From: Sporolactobacillus nakayamae
GTDB lineage: Bacteria > Bacillota > Bacilli > Bacillales > Sporolactobacillaceae
Length of the DNA: 64,000 nt
Assembly: GCF_900113325.1 (NCBI RefSeq)
Contig: NZ_FOOY01000006.1
Coordinates: 81,208-145,207 of the forward strand
Direction of reading: 5' to 3'
A program made the translations under genes and the position numbers. This document shows, piece after piece, positions 1 through 7,971 of the stretch. The first letter of the stretch is position 1, and every line of letters starts with the position of its first letter. The notes below the pieces were generated by a model. That model ran no database searches. It was not told the DNA's origin and saw only the letters and a list, made by a program, of their open reading frames with translations.

Positions 1-324
1 TCCAATGCCATAAACCACGTTGAAGTTCTGGTGAATCATCGTATTCAAGTTCGGTGAATAATCCGAAGCTTGAGTTGACTGCAAATACTTAACGCCCGTC
101 CCTGTTTTCAGGTCGTTGTCTTTAGCAAAATCTTTCAAACCTTCCCAAGCAGACTGGTTGAAGGATTTGTCATCAACGCCGCCTGTGTCCGTAACCATAC
201 CGGCTTTAAACGCGCTTTTCTTTGTCGCGCTGTCACCGCTCGATTTGCCATTGCCGCATCCAGCAAGAACAGATGCCATGACAACAACGAAAGCTACGAG
301 CACTGCTATTCTCTTTTTAAACAC
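1..324 (-). CDS. BMP-family nucleoside-binding lipoprotein (5' part only)
   Basis: The first 108 codons of a substrate-binding lipoprotein; the rest lies beyond the left edge. A GTG start at 322-324 follows a G-rich Shine-Dalgarno at 331-337. The N-terminus is a lipoprotein signal: MFKKR, a hydrophobic stretch, then lipobox SVLAGC. After it comes the BMP/PnrA-family opening with VTDTGGVDDKSFNQSAWEGL. Family members (TmpC, PnrA, B. subtilis NupN) bind purine nucleosides outside the membrane and feed an ABC importer. The permease and ATPase genes are expected further left but are not visible. A PurBox-like site lies 120 bp upstream. The family is clear; nucleoside specificity is inferred. Confidence 0.85.
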   Translation of the reverse strand, partial: MFKKRIAVLVAFVVVMASVLAGCGNGKSSGDSATKKSAFKAGMVTDTGGVDDKSFNQSAWEGLKDFAKDNDLKTGTGVKYLQSTQASDYSPNLNTMIHQNFNVVYGIG

Positions 325-443
325 TTAAAATCCCCCCGTTAAATCTTTTTAATTAAACTCACAGACTTTACTATAGCTTATCTCAGTTCAAAAGGAAACC
401 AATAACTAGCGAAAAAGCGAAAATTTAGTAGAACAACGGAATA

Positions 444-456
444 ATCGTTCGGTTTT
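444..456 (-). promoter_or_regulatory. PurBox-like site upstream of the BMP lipoprotein gene
   Basis: Read on the minus strand the site is AAAACCGAACGAT, 12 of 13 matches to the B. subtilis PurR box AWWWCCGAACWWT. Real PurR operators usually have a second inverted box about 16-17 bp away. Only a degenerate GTTC core is seen nearby and its spacing is wrong. The purine-related function of the downstream gene makes it worth noting; the evidence is weak. Confidence 0.3.
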
Positions 457-629
457 TATTATTTATCCCCGTCAAAATTCTTTAATTCATGCGTATTTCA
501 CATGAATCGTTGCTCTTCACCTGCTTTCTCCTTTCCATAATAGATTATCTCTCAACTATTTTAGTTCTTATGCAAAAAAAATGGTGGTTACTGTCATATT
601 ATCTGACAGAGGTCATGCCATTCATATGA

Positions 630-659
630 TTACAGTACACAGGATACTTTTGTTATAAT
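630..659 (+). promoter_or_regulatory. sigma-A-type promoter of the Lin0512 gene
   Basis: TTACAG at 630-635 and TATAAT at 654-659 are 18 bp apart, and a TG lies one base before the -10 (extended -10). Transcription would start about 26 bp before the Shine-Dalgarno GAGGAGG. The rest of the 325-692 gap holds only the upstream region of the divergent lipoprotein gene. Confidence 0.6.
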
Positions 660-692
660 GAAGCCAAAAGGGTTCTGAGGAGGTTTCTATTT

Positions 693-1052
693 ATGGATCG
701 GCTTCTATTTATTGAAACAGGATTTGGTATTGACGTTCATGGTCAAGATGTGACAACCGCTGCTGTCCGTGCCGTTCGCGATGCGATTCACCGCAATTCT
801 ATGCCAGGCATCACTCACTTTCTGCCGGAAAATGATCTGAATAACATGAAAGTGACCATTCGCCTCGCCGTTCCTATGGATAAAGAATCCCTGGACTTTG
901 AAAAAGTGAAAGCCGAGATTCCCTATGGCACGGTTCACATTGTAGTTATGGACGGAGGTATGGCTGCTCCAAGCGGAATCGTACTTAAAGAAAAAAATGA
1001 TAAAAACGATTTAATGTACATTGTTAACGCTTCGGTAGAAGTGGGCTGCTAA
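693..1052 (+). CDS. Lin0512-family conserved hypothetical protein
   Basis: A 119-residue soluble protein matching the Lin0512 family of Firmicutes and some other bacteria, whose function is unknown. The diagnostic opening is the FIETGFGIDVHGQD stretch, followed by conserved segments around TKAAVRAV-like (here TTAAVRAVRDAI) and a glycine-rich VVMDGGMAAPSG near residues 87-98. No signal peptide, membrane segment or known catalytic motif is visible. The ATG follows GAGGAGG with good spacing. It is a single-gene unit with its own promoter upstream and a bidirectional terminator shared with the convergent MazG-like gene. Confidence 0.8.
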   Translation: MDRLLFIETGFGIDVHGQDVTTAAVRAVRDAIHRNSMPGITHFLPENDLNNMKVTIRLAVPMDKESLDFEKVKAEIPYGTVHIVVMDGGMAAPSGIVLKEKNDKNDLMYIVNASVEVGC

Positions 1053-1110
1053 AGAGGAAAAGAGGCCGGTAAGCGCATCTATATCTTGCTTCCATTGGCC
1101 TCTTTTCTCT
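1053..1110. terminator. bidirectional terminator
   Basis: An 11-bp perfect stem (1057-1067 with 1097-1107) is flanked by A-rich and T-rich tracts. It sits between the convergent Lin0512 and MazG-like genes and can serve both. Confidence 0.75.
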
Positions 1111-1112
1111 TC

Positions 1113-1430
1113 TTATTCCTTGTATCGATCATAGAGCTTTTCGCGATGCGCGTTAACCACATCATCCAAACTTAACTGATACAGATCGGCGAGAATCGCT
1201 AAATTTGAGAGCACATCGCCAATTTCTTCAGATAGATTCTGCTTGATCTCAGCCTTTGTTTCGGCAGACTCACCCGGATGATCACGCCCTATCTCATAGG
1301 CGCGAACCGCGCGCGACACCTCTCCTATCTCTTCCATTAAAAAACCAACACGTATATATGGAGGAAGATCCTTCCAACCACGCTTTTCATAAAATCTTTT
1401 CTCCCATTCCTGTACTTCTTTCAGATTCAT
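1113..1430 (-). CDS. MazG-like nucleotide pyrophosphohydrolase
   Basis: A 105-residue all-alpha NTP pyrophosphatase. The metal-binding signatures are EEIGEVSRA at about residues 33-41 and EEIGDVLSNL at about 68-77, the two E-x-x-E/D helices that coordinate Mg2+ in the MazG/dUTPase-like superfamily. It is expected to split a (d)NTP into NMP and pyrophosphate as a house-cleaning or stress enzyme; the substrate cannot be told from sequence. A GGAGG Shine-Dalgarno stands correctly before the ATG. It is a short single-domain protein, unlike the two-domain MazG fused to YabN. Confidence 0.8.
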   Translation of the reverse strand: MNLKEVQEWEKRFYEKRGWKDLPPYIRVGFLMEEIGEVSRAVRAYEIGRDHPGESAETKAEIKQNLSEEIGDVLSNLAILADLYQLSLDDVVNAHREKLYDRYKE

Positions 1431-1695
1431 GTATTATTCCTCCATTTGCTCCTTTTGCGACTAATCTTCCGGTACTTTTCATGAGTTGATTATAGCACGT
1501 GCGTTCGCTATCACGCAGGATTAACGGTGAAAAATCGGACATAATTTTACGGAAATGACAGGGCTAGACTAAGGTGCAACTAAACAGTAATTGATCCGTT
1601 TCCAAACGTTTTCGGATAAGGCCGAGCAGCAGGGATAAATTAAGATAAAATGATTGACCCCAATGATTTTCTGAACAATTAGAAAGAACGTTTTC

Positions 1696-1734
1696 TACAA
1701 GTGTATTTACACTTGTAAAGTTTGTCATTATAAT
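1696..1734 (+). promoter_or_regulatory. niaP promoter with a 22-bp palindromic operator
   Basis: A perfect inverted repeat, TACAAGTGTA (1696-1705) and TACACTTGTA (1708-1717), is separated by two bases. It covers the -35 hexamer TTTACA (1706-1711), which is 17 bp from TATAAT (1729-1734). A repressor bound here would block RNA polymerase. B. subtilis niaP is repressed by the niacin-sensing 3H-domain regulator NiaR (YrxA), so NiaR is the natural candidate. That assignment is inference. The rest of the 1431-1816 gap shows no gene. Confidence 0.7.
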
Positions 1735-1816
1735 GGGGACAGATTTGAATAATAAAAGATGAACACGCTCTGTTTCATAAACACTAAGAGCTGCACTCAT
1801 TTAATAGGAGGATATT

Positions 1817-3022
1817 ATGTCACTCACGAATCACCCCTCGGAAAAAAAGTTGCTTGGCGTCGCCGGTCTCGCCTGGTTGTTTGACGCGATGGACGTCGGT
1901 ATGCTGTCATTCATCATCGCAGCTTTGGCAGCCGATTGGAAATTAGATTCGATTCAAATGGGCTGGATCGGCAGCATCAGTTCAATCGGTATGGCTGTCG
2001 GCGCGCTTATTTTCGGATTAATGGCCGACCGAATCGGACGGAAAAATGTGCTTATTTTAACTCTGCTTTTGTTCTCTGTCGGTGCCGGTCTGTCAGCACT
2101 GGCTACCGGAATCACCGTTTTTCTTGTACTACGTTTCTTCATCGGCATGGGCCTTGGCGGTGAATTGCCTGTCGCTTCAACCCTTGTTTCCGAAAGTGTT
2201 GCCAAAGAAAATCGCGGTCGGATTGTCGTACTGCTCGAAAGCTTCTGGGCAGGTGGGTGGATTATCGCTGCACTGATTGCGTACTTTATTATTCCGCCTT
2301 TCGGATGGCGCATCGCATTATTGATCGGAGCGCTTCCGGCATTCTACGCCATTTATCTTCGCTGGAATATCCACGATTCGGCAAACTATGTCGCGAAAAA
2401 TTTGCAGGATAAACCCTCTGTGCTGCAAAACATCGTTGAGGTCTGGTCGAAAAAATATGTCCGCCAAACCGTGATGCTTTGGATCCTCTGGTTCTGCGTC
2501 GTGTTCTCATACTACGGCATGTTTCTCTGGCTTCCCGGCGTCGTCGCTCTTAAAGGATTCAGTATGGTTAAAAGCTTCGGTTACGTACTGATCATGACAC
2601 TTGCGCAGCTTCCGGGCTATTTCACTGCCGCGTGGCTGATTGAAAAATGGGGTCGCAAGTGGGTGCTGATGGTCTACTTGCTGGGCACTGCGGTATTCGC
2701 TTATTTCTTCGGCTATGCGACGACACTGCCGGTCATTCTGATCTCCGGCATCCTGCTTTCATTCTTTAACCTCGGTGCATGGGGCGCACTGTACGCCTAT
2801 TCACCGGAACAGTATCCGGCAGTTATTCGGGGCACCGGCACAGGCATGGCGGCAGCTTTTGGACGAATCGGCGGCATTTTCGGACCGCTTCTTGTCGGCT
2901 ATTTGCTCGTGCAGAAGGTATCCATCGGCGGCATCTTCACGATCTTCTGCATTTCCATTATTGTCGCTATTTTAGCTGTGCTCTTCCTCGGTAAAGAGAC
3001 GAAGAACAAAGAATTGGCTTAA
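1817..3022 (+). CDS. niaP: niacin permease NiaP, MFS transporter
   Basis: A 401-residue major facilitator with about 12 membrane segments, very close to B. subtilis NiaP (YceI). Near-identical landmarks are LLGVAGLAWLFDAMDVG (TM1), the A-motif GLMADRIGRKNV between TM2 and TM3, RFFIGMGLGGELPVA, SYYGMFLWLPG in the second half, and AWLIEKWGRKWV. NiaP imports nicotinic acid for NAD salvage. The ATG follows AGGAGG. It is transcribed alone from a promoter carrying a perfect palindromic operator and ends at a strong terminator. Related sugar- or aromatic-acid-type MFS proteins are less likely given the identity over the whole length. Confidence 0.9.
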   Translation: MSLTNHPSEKKLLGVAGLAWLFDAMDVGMLSFIIAALAADWKLDSIQMGWIGSISSIGMAVGALIFGLMADRIGRKNVLILTLLLFSVGAGLSALATGITVFLVLRFFIGMGLGGELPVASTLVSESVAKENRGRIVVLLESFWAGGWIIAALIAYFIIPPFGWRIALLIGALPAFYAIYLRWNIHDSANYVAKNLQDKPSVLQNIVEVWSKKYVRQTVMLWILWFCVVFSYYGMFLWLPGVVALKGFSMVKSFGYVLIMTLAQLPGYFTAAWLIEKWGRKWVLMVYLLGTAVFAYFFGYATTLPVILISGILLSFFNLGAWGALYAYSPEQYPAVIRGTGTGMAAAFGRIGGIFGPLLVGYLLVQKVSIGGIFTIFCISIIVAILAVLFLGKETKNKELA

Positions 3023-3044
3023 AGAAAAACTTTTAGTAGTAAAG

Positions 3045-3071
3045 AGGCTTCCCGTGTACATCGGGAAGCCT
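3045..3071 (+). terminator. niaP terminator
   Basis: A 10-bp stem AGGCTTCCCG / CGGGAAGCCT with a 7-base loop is followed by TTTTT, 22 bp after the niaP stop codon. Confidence 0.85.
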
Positions 3072-3190
3072 TTTTGATTAGTTAAGAAAGTATAAAAAAA
3101 TTAAAGACTCAAGGAAACGAGTGTAAGTGCGACTAAGTCTTTGCCTTAGCCGGAGACTTGGCAAAGCCAAGTTTCCTAATAAGTAAAAAA

Positions 3191-3695
3191 AGTAAAGCGT
3201 TTTGCCTTGCCGGTACGACGATAAGGTCATAAGATTCGGTTGGGCGATCAGATAAGCGTCCAATCTGAGAAATAAACGGATAAATTCCGCTTATTTTGAA
3301 AATGAACGAAAAAATAGCTTAAATAGGCGGAAAAATTCCGCTTATCGTATCGAAAAACGTGAAAATGGAGGGTTTTTCTGTGAATAAGCGGAAAAATTAC
3401 CCTTATGTACCTGTGAAACAAGCGCCAGGATACAAGTAACCGGAAAATCTCCGCTTATTTTACTCCGGCCGCGTTACTTAATTAAGGACCAAAATGATTT
3501 ATGAAACAGAAATGTCTGTTCACGCACAAGGTTGATGATTCAAACCGGTATTTGGAGCAAAGGAGCTTTCGTATGCAAGGAACCTTCGCTAACAATAGAA
3601 GAACTTTCGCTAATTACGCATACGTCCTGTATGCAACGTGAAAGTCACCGCATCATGCGGAAGTAAGGACCGGGCTGTGCCCGGTTTTTCTAATT
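3191..3695 (+). repeat. modular intergenic repeat, copy A (full length)
   Basis: Non-coding repeat also found near 8.2, 12.7, 29.7-30.4 and 58.2 kb. Parts in order: an end segment with GCCTTGCCGGTACGACGATA; four imperfect palindromes of the type ATAAGCGGA..TCCGCTTAT starting near 3271, 3321, 3382 and 3436; a linker containing TTGATGATTCAAA; a hairpin module at 3604-3665 (outer CTTTC/GAAAG, inner GCATAC/GTATGC); and a terminator-like hairpin ACCGGGC/GCCCGGT followed by TTTTT (3666-3692). Against copy D read in reverse, similarity runs through the whole linker. It fills most of the 3072-4040 gap. No protein-coding signal is seen. Confidence 0.8.
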
Positions 3696-3810
3696 AGTTA
3701 CGACTGACCTGATAAATCTTTTCCAGCCATTTCTTTCTTTTCTGCTCACTGCTCGTTCGCACACCGAAAAAAACAAACCGGCGTACCGGCCGAATTCCGC
3801 AAAATATCCC

Positions 3811-3950
3811 GCCAAGTTGGGACTTAATCAGGGAAACTTGGCATTTAATCCGGGATAAATCCTGAACTATCCCGGAAAACTGCGGCCTTACCCGGAAATG
3901 GACGCCGTGCTCGAGCTTTATCCCGGCAATTCGGGACTTAATCTTGTAAT
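3811..3950. repeat. degenerate tandem repeat, about 21-bp unit
   Basis: About six units end in variants of CTTAATCCGGGA or its relatives (TTGGGACTTAATC, TTGGCATTTAATCCGGG, TGAACTATCCCGG, CGGCCTTACCCGG, GAGCTTTATCCCGG, TTCGGGACTTAATC). Spacing is mostly 20-22 bp, with one longer unit. A minus-strand open frame crosses it but looks like a by-product of the repeat. It is a different sequence from the adjacent modular repeat. Confidence 0.55.
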
Positions 3951-4043
3951 TTTCGCGCATCGTGTTGTTGCGCATCTCACGTCTACTGTTCAGGAATAGT
4001 AAGGCGGCATGAAAGCAGAATCTCCCTTCAATTCTTTCAATAA

Positions 4044-4081
4044 AAAAACCATTGGCCTAATCTTATTAGCCAATGGTTTTT
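4044..4081 (-). terminator. terminator after the chromate transporter operon
   Basis: AAACCATTGGC / GCCAATGGTTT stem with flanking A and T tracts, 20 bp beyond the stop of the second chromate-transporter gene. The symmetry would allow function in both directions. Confidence 0.8.
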
Positions 4082-4099
4082 CGTTTACTGTTTATTTTT

Positions 4100-4630
4100 T
4101 CATCCCATAAACGCAGCACCAATAATGAGCGTACCAGCAATCACAAAAGCAGGATGAACCCGGAAGCGCTGTATTAGAATAAGGCTTGCCGCGGCGATCA
4201 GGACCATCGGCAGCCATCCTGATGATTGCAAAGAAGTCGCAAAGAAATTGTAGGCCATCATACCAAGCATGACTACGATAATCGGACGAATCAATAAAGT
4301 CAGCCACTTGACCTTTGGCGAATCTTTGAATCGTTCGAGCAGATGCAAAAGCGTAATAAGTAGAATAAGTGAAGGTGCAACGGTCGCAACCATCGCAACT
4401 ACCGATCCGGCAATACCCGCCACATCATAGCCGATATAGCCGGCCATTTTGGTAGCGATCGGCCCGGGCAGAGCATTTCCGAATGCCAAGATATTGCTGA
4501 ATTCCGATACCGACATCCAGTGATAGTGGCCGACGACCTCATTTTCTACAAGTGGAATCGATGCGGGACCACCGCCGTAGCCAAGAATAGCCGGAATAAA
4601 AAACGCCAGAAATAATTGCCACAGAATCAA
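4100..4630 (-). CDS. short-chain chromate transporter, second half of pair
   Basis: A 176-residue membrane protein of the CHR family (half-length form; the full ChrA is about 400 residues with two such halves). The signature GGGPASIPLVENEVV is at about residues 20-34 and a NALPGPIATKMAGYIGYD segment follows. About five to six membrane segments. It starts inside the stop of the upstream half (4-bp overlap), so the pair is translationally coupled and probably forms the antiparallel heterodimer known for paired short CHR proteins. It corresponds to the ywrA/ywrB pair of B. subtilis. Chromate efflux is the family assignment; the physiological anion could be another. Confidence 0.85.
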   Translation of the reverse strand: MILWQLFLAFFIPAILGYGGGPASIPLVENEVVGHYHWMSVSEFSNILAFGNALPGPIATKMAGYIGYDVAGIAGSVVAMVATVAPSLILLITLLHLLERFKDSPKVKWLTLLIRPIIVVMLGMMAYNFFATSLQSSGWLPMVLIAAASLILIQRFRVHPAFVIAGTLIIGAAFMG

Positions 4631-5223
4631 TTGTGCTCACCCGCCTTTTTGGAAGGCTTAAGCAGAACAAGTAGCAAAGTTAACACGATCAGAATTGCCG
4701 GGTGGACATGCAGTACTTCCATCAATACAAAGCTCAATCCGACCAGAATCAAACTGATTGTCCATCCCAAACCCTTTTTAGCATTTTTCATAAAGCTCCA
4801 AGTCAGCTGAGCCATCAATACACCGACCACCGGCAGAACCGCCTGCGTCATCCCGCGCACCCACCGCTGGTCTTGGAATCGGGCGAGCATTCCGAGCAGC
4901 ACGATCATTAAAACAACGGTAGGCAGAACCACTGCCGCAAGTGCGATCAGCAAACCTGAGAGTCCCTTCACGCGCCAGCCGACATATCCGGCGAGCTTCG
5001 TATTAATCGGTCCGGGCAGAGCGTTTGACAGAGCCACTAAATCGCCGAATTCTTCAAGACTCATCCATTGATATTTTTTGACCACCTCAGCCTCTATGAG
5101 CGGGATTCCGGATGGACCACCGCCAAAACTGACAATCCCTGAGCGGAAAAAAGCGACAAATAAATCCCAATGAATTGCTAAAGTAGATTTCTGAATCGAC
5201 TTGTTTTCACCTTCCTGAGTCAT
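4627..5223 (-). CDS. short-chain chromate transporter, first half of pair
   Basis: A 198-residue CHR-family half-transporter with the classic VSFGGGPSGIPLIEAEVV motif near residues 33-50 and SNALPGPINTKLAGYVG at about 70-86. It is preceded by a short polar N-terminus and has five to six hydrophobic segments. The stop overlaps the start of its partner by 4 bp. It lies 63 bp downstream of the gamma-glutamyltransferase gene on the same strand. The same association (ywrA, ywrB, ywrD) occurs in B. subtilis, so the three-gene unit is conserved rather than newly acquired. Confidence 0.85.
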   Translation of the reverse strand: MTQEGENKSIQKSTLAIHWDLFVAFFRSGIVSFGGGPSGIPLIEAEVVKKYQWMSLEEFGDLVALSNALPGPINTKLAGYVGWRVKGLSGLLIALAAVVLPTVVLMIVLLGMLARFQDQRWVRGMTQAVLPVVGVLMAQLTWSFMKNAKKGLGWTISLILVGLSFVLMEVLHVHPAILIVLTLLLVLLKPSKKAGEHN

Positions 5224-5286
5224 CCGATCAAACTCCTATCTTTTCCATTCTTTCTTCCTATATTAGAAGATCAAAGTGTGTTCCTA

Positions 5287-6894
5287 TTACCAGGCGGAAA
5301 TGATGCCGTCCGCCCGTGATTCTGTTCCCCCTGCTAAAGTTCCGGTTTTCGCGTCGCGCCAAATAATTTGTCCGCGTCCAAAGGAACCGGTGTCTAGAGC
5401 GATGCGAATGTCATGTCCGCGCCGTGCTAATGCTTGCGCCAACGCATTTGGAAACTCAGGTTCAACCATTACCGTCTTGTTTTCAATCCATTGCCATCTC
5501 GGTGCGTCAAGTGCGGCTTGCGGATGCAGGTGCTCGTCAATTAATCGGCTCACGACCTGCAGATGGCCTTGAGGCTGCATATAACCGCCCATAACACCAA
5601 ACGGCCCGATCGGTTGTCCGTTCTGCGTTAGAAAGCCCGGAATTATGGTGTGATATGTTTTCTTTCCAGGTGCGAGGCTATTTGCGTCCTTTGGATTCAG
5701 CGAGAAGGTGTATCCGCGATTCTGCATTGAGATTCCTGTACCCGGAATCACGATCCCCGACCCGAATCCCATGAAGTTGCTTTGAATGAAAGAAACCATA
5801 TTCCCTTCATCATCAGCGGTTGCCAAATAGACAGTTCCGCCTTTTGGCAGCCTGCCCGGCTCCGGAGTAATCGCCAATCGTCCAATTTGTTTTGCCCGCA
5901 ATGCAGCGTACTGTTCCGAAAGCAGCTGCTTCGTTTCATCACCCATGTCGCGCGGATCCGTAATATAGGATTTGCCATCGGAAAAAGCAAGCTTTATCGC
6001 TTCAATTTGCTTATGATATGTATCAATCAAATCCTCGTTCTTCAAATCGAACTGCTTCAAAATAGTCAAGCCAAGTAAAGCAACCAGCCCCTGCCCGTTC
6101 GGAGGAAGCTCCCACACTTCATAACCGCGGTAATTAACTGAAATAGGATCAACCCATTGCGGACGATACTGTTCAAGGTCGCTTTTACGGATAAATCCTC
6201 CATGTGCGCGTGAAAAAGTATCGATTTGATCCGCCAATTCGCCTTGATAAAAGGCTTCAGCATTTGATGCGGCAATAGCTCGCAGACTGCGCGCGTGATC
6301 TGGGGAACGCCAAATTTCGCCTGCTTCAGGTGCTCGATCATCAGGAGCAAAGATATCGAACCATGGCGCATACATAGGATCGTGGAAAATTTGCTTATAT
6401 TCATCAAAGGCATGACGCCAATTTTTGGCGACAACAGGCGAAACAGGAAAGCCTTGCTCCGCATACTCAATGGCCGGACGGAGCACATCCTTTAAAGGGA
6501 GACGTCCAAACTTGCGTGAACACTCTGCCCACGCGGCGGGAGCACCGGGAACCATCACCGGCTCTAAACCGTGTGCAGGTATCGTATCAAAACCACGTGC
6601 GCGAATCGCTTCAATGGAAATGCCCTGCGGAGCAACCCCGCTGGCATTCAGTCCGTGAAGTTTTCCCTTTGTCCAAATAATCGCAAAAGCGTCACTGCCG
6701 ATTCCGTTGGAAGTGGGTTCAACTACCGTCAGACAAGCCGCCGTGGCAATGGCTGCGTCGATCGCGTTGCCGCCGTCTTTCAAAATATCGAGACCCGCTT
6801 GGGCTGCCAATGGCTGCGCGGTTGCCACCATTCCTCTTTTTGCGAAAATTGAATTTCTCGACTGGGGAAATGGATTAAAGTGATAATCAAACAT
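5287..6894 (-). CDS. gamma-glutamyltransferase family protein (YwrD-like)
   Basis: A 535-residue Ntn-hydrolase of the GGT family. Visible landmarks are GMVATAQPLAAQAGLDILKDGGNAIDAA at 21-48, GSDAF near 67-70, LPPNGQGL at about 263-270, and the predicted nucleophile Thr354 in GGTVYLATADDEGNMVS, where autoprocessing into large and small subunits occurs in GGTs. The glycine-rich VMGGYMQPQGHLQ segment takes the place of the usual GGS-containing loop. There is no signal peptide, unlike secreted Ggt, so it is probably cytoplasmic, as for B. subtilis YwrD. The substrate is unknown. It is the first gene of an operon with the two chromate-transporter halves; the ATG follows GAGGCG. Confidence 0.85.
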   Translation of the reverse strand: MFDYHFNPFPQSRNSIFAKRGMVATAQPLAAQAGLDILKDGGNAIDAAIATAACLTVVEPTSNGIGSDAFAIIWTKGKLHGLNASGVAPQGISIEAIRARGFDTIPAHGLEPVMVPGAPAAWAECSRKFGRLPLKDVLRPAIEYAEQGFPVSPVVAKNWRHAFDEYKQIFHDPMYAPWFDIFAPDDRAPEAGEIWRSPDHARSLRAIAASNAEAFYQGELADQIDTFSRAHGGFIRKSDLEQYRPQWVDPISVNYRGYEVWELPPNGQGLVALLGLTILKQFDLKNEDLIDTYHKQIEAIKLAFSDGKSYITDPRDMGDETKQLLSEQYAALRAKQIGRLAITPEPGRLPKGGTVYLATADDEGNMVSFIQSNFMGFGSGIVIPGTGISMQNRGYTFSLNPKDANSLAPGKKTYHTIIPGFLTQNGQPIGPFGVMGGYMQPQGHLQVVSRLIDEHLHPQAALDAPRWQWIENKTVMVEPEFPNALAQALARRGHDIRIALDTGSFGRGQIIWRDAKTGTLAGGTESRADGIISAW

Positions 6895-7031
6895 GTGCCA
6901 CGCCTCTTTTTCAGTGGAGTATGTTCTTTCATTTTACCCCAGCCATGTTAACCCTGTATATGCGGCACGTGATGATTTTACTTTTTTATCAACCAATTGA
7001 CAGTGCTTATGTTCACTTTGCACAATAGCAA

Positions 7032-7059
7032 AAAGCGGTGCCTGTACAGGCACCGCTTT
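7032..7059 (-). terminator. spoIIQ terminator
   Basis: A perfect 28-base palindrome with arms AAAGCGGTGCC / GGCACCGCTTT lies 16 bp beyond the spoIIQ stop. A T-run follows on the minus strand. Confidence 0.85.
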
Positions 7060-7074
7060 CAATCAATTTTTATT

Positions 7075-7953
7075 TCAGTTGTCCGTGTCAAGAGAGCTTT
7101 TGTCAATTGATGACCCTTTGGTTGAATCGCTTTGTGATTTTGTGTTCGATTTACTTTGGTCCTTTGACTTTCCGCTGTCCTGTTTCGGTGTTTCTGTGCT
7201 GCCTTGATCTTTTACCTTTTCAGAGGCTGACGGATTTGCTGTTGTTGACTGAGCGCCAACCGTTACTGCCTTCACATCTGAAGCACTCTTGTTCATATAT
7301 TTTTCCGGGCTGACTGGAATATTATTTTTGCGAATCTCGAAATGTAGATGAACACCCATCGCTTTGTTCAACGCTTCTGTTCCTGCGGTTCCGATTTTCT
7401 CTCCTTGAGCAACCTCTTGTCCCTTAGCGACATCTACTGATCCGAGACTTTGATACATTGTTTCAACACCGTCTTTATGTTTCAGTGTGACTTTGTAACC
7501 CAAGGTGTCGTCCTTCGTTGCTTCTGTAACTTTTCCACCCATCGCCGCTGTAACTGTAAACGGTTTTTCATCATTCGCGCCAATGTTGATGCCCGTATTT
7601 TGGACGTATGAATTGTTATAGTTTACGAGAGCGGCTTGCTGTTCTGCTTCAGTTCCTTTGACGTCATAGAATGGCTGGACCGTTGTTGTGTCCTCTGCCT
7701 TTGCCGGCCATTCAAATACTTCATCCCCGGCATTAAGTGCATGAGGCGTTGCTTTGTCCTGATTGAAAACCGTGCTATCCTGATTCTCGCTCGCCTTATC
7801 CGCGCCATTCATTTGAAAGAGCAGCACCCCGGTAAGGATAAGTGATGCGGCGCATAAATATAAGGCGGGATAGAACCAACGCCGTTTTGCTAGTTTTCGC
7901 AGACCGGACAACTCTTTTTCTTGCGTTTTCTTTTGATCCTTGTTATCTGTCAA
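7075..7953 (-). CDS. spoIIQ: SpoIIQ, forespore engulfment/channel protein
   Basis: A 292-residue M23-fold protein with a short cytoplasmic N-terminus, one membrane segment at about 27-47, and a LytM-like domain at about 115-220. SpoIIQ sits in the forespore membrane and pairs with SpoIIIAH across the intermembrane space. The LytM domain is degenerate: where active enzymes have HxGxD it reads NTGIN (119-123), while the distal HLHFEIR (202-208) is kept. This loss matches B. subtilis SpoIIQ and argues for a structural role. The start codon is TTG, supported by GAGGTGAT at 7959-7966; no ATG is suitably placed. A Ser/Lys/Gln-rich tail of about 60 residues follows the domain. Confidence 0.92.
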   Translation of the reverse strand: MTDNKDQKKTQEKELSGLRKLAKRRWFYPALYLCAASLILTGVLLFQMNGADKASENQDSTVFNQDKATPHALNAGDEVFEWPAKAEDTTTVQPFYDVKGTEAEQQAALVNYNNSYVQNTGINIGANDEKPFTVTAAMGGKVTEATKDDTLGYKVTLKHKDGVETMYQSLGSVDVAKGQEVAQGEKIGTAGTEALNKAMGVHLHFEIRKNNIPVSPEKYMNKSASDVKAVTVGAQSTTANPSASEKVKDQGSTETPKQDSGKSKDQSKSNTKSQSDSTKGSSIDKSSLDTDN

Positions 7954-7971
7954 ATTGTATCACCTCAGCAA

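Noticed and set aside
1564-1800. 78-codon minus-strand open frame upstream of niaP
   Set aside because: It runs through the niaP promoter and operator, has no Shine-Dalgarno or family resemblance, and ends in the niaP leader.
3078-3263. Short open frame inside repeat copy A
   Set aside because: Lies in non-coding repeat DNA; similar frames appear in other copies but are not conserved.
3191-3500. CRISPR array interpretation of the regularly spaced palindromes
   Set aside because: Units are imperfect, the spacers are conserved between copies instead of unique, there are only four units, and no cas gene is present.
3694-3975. 93-codon minus-strand open frame
   Set aside because: It is the translation of the 21-bp degenerate tandem repeat, with no family resemblance.
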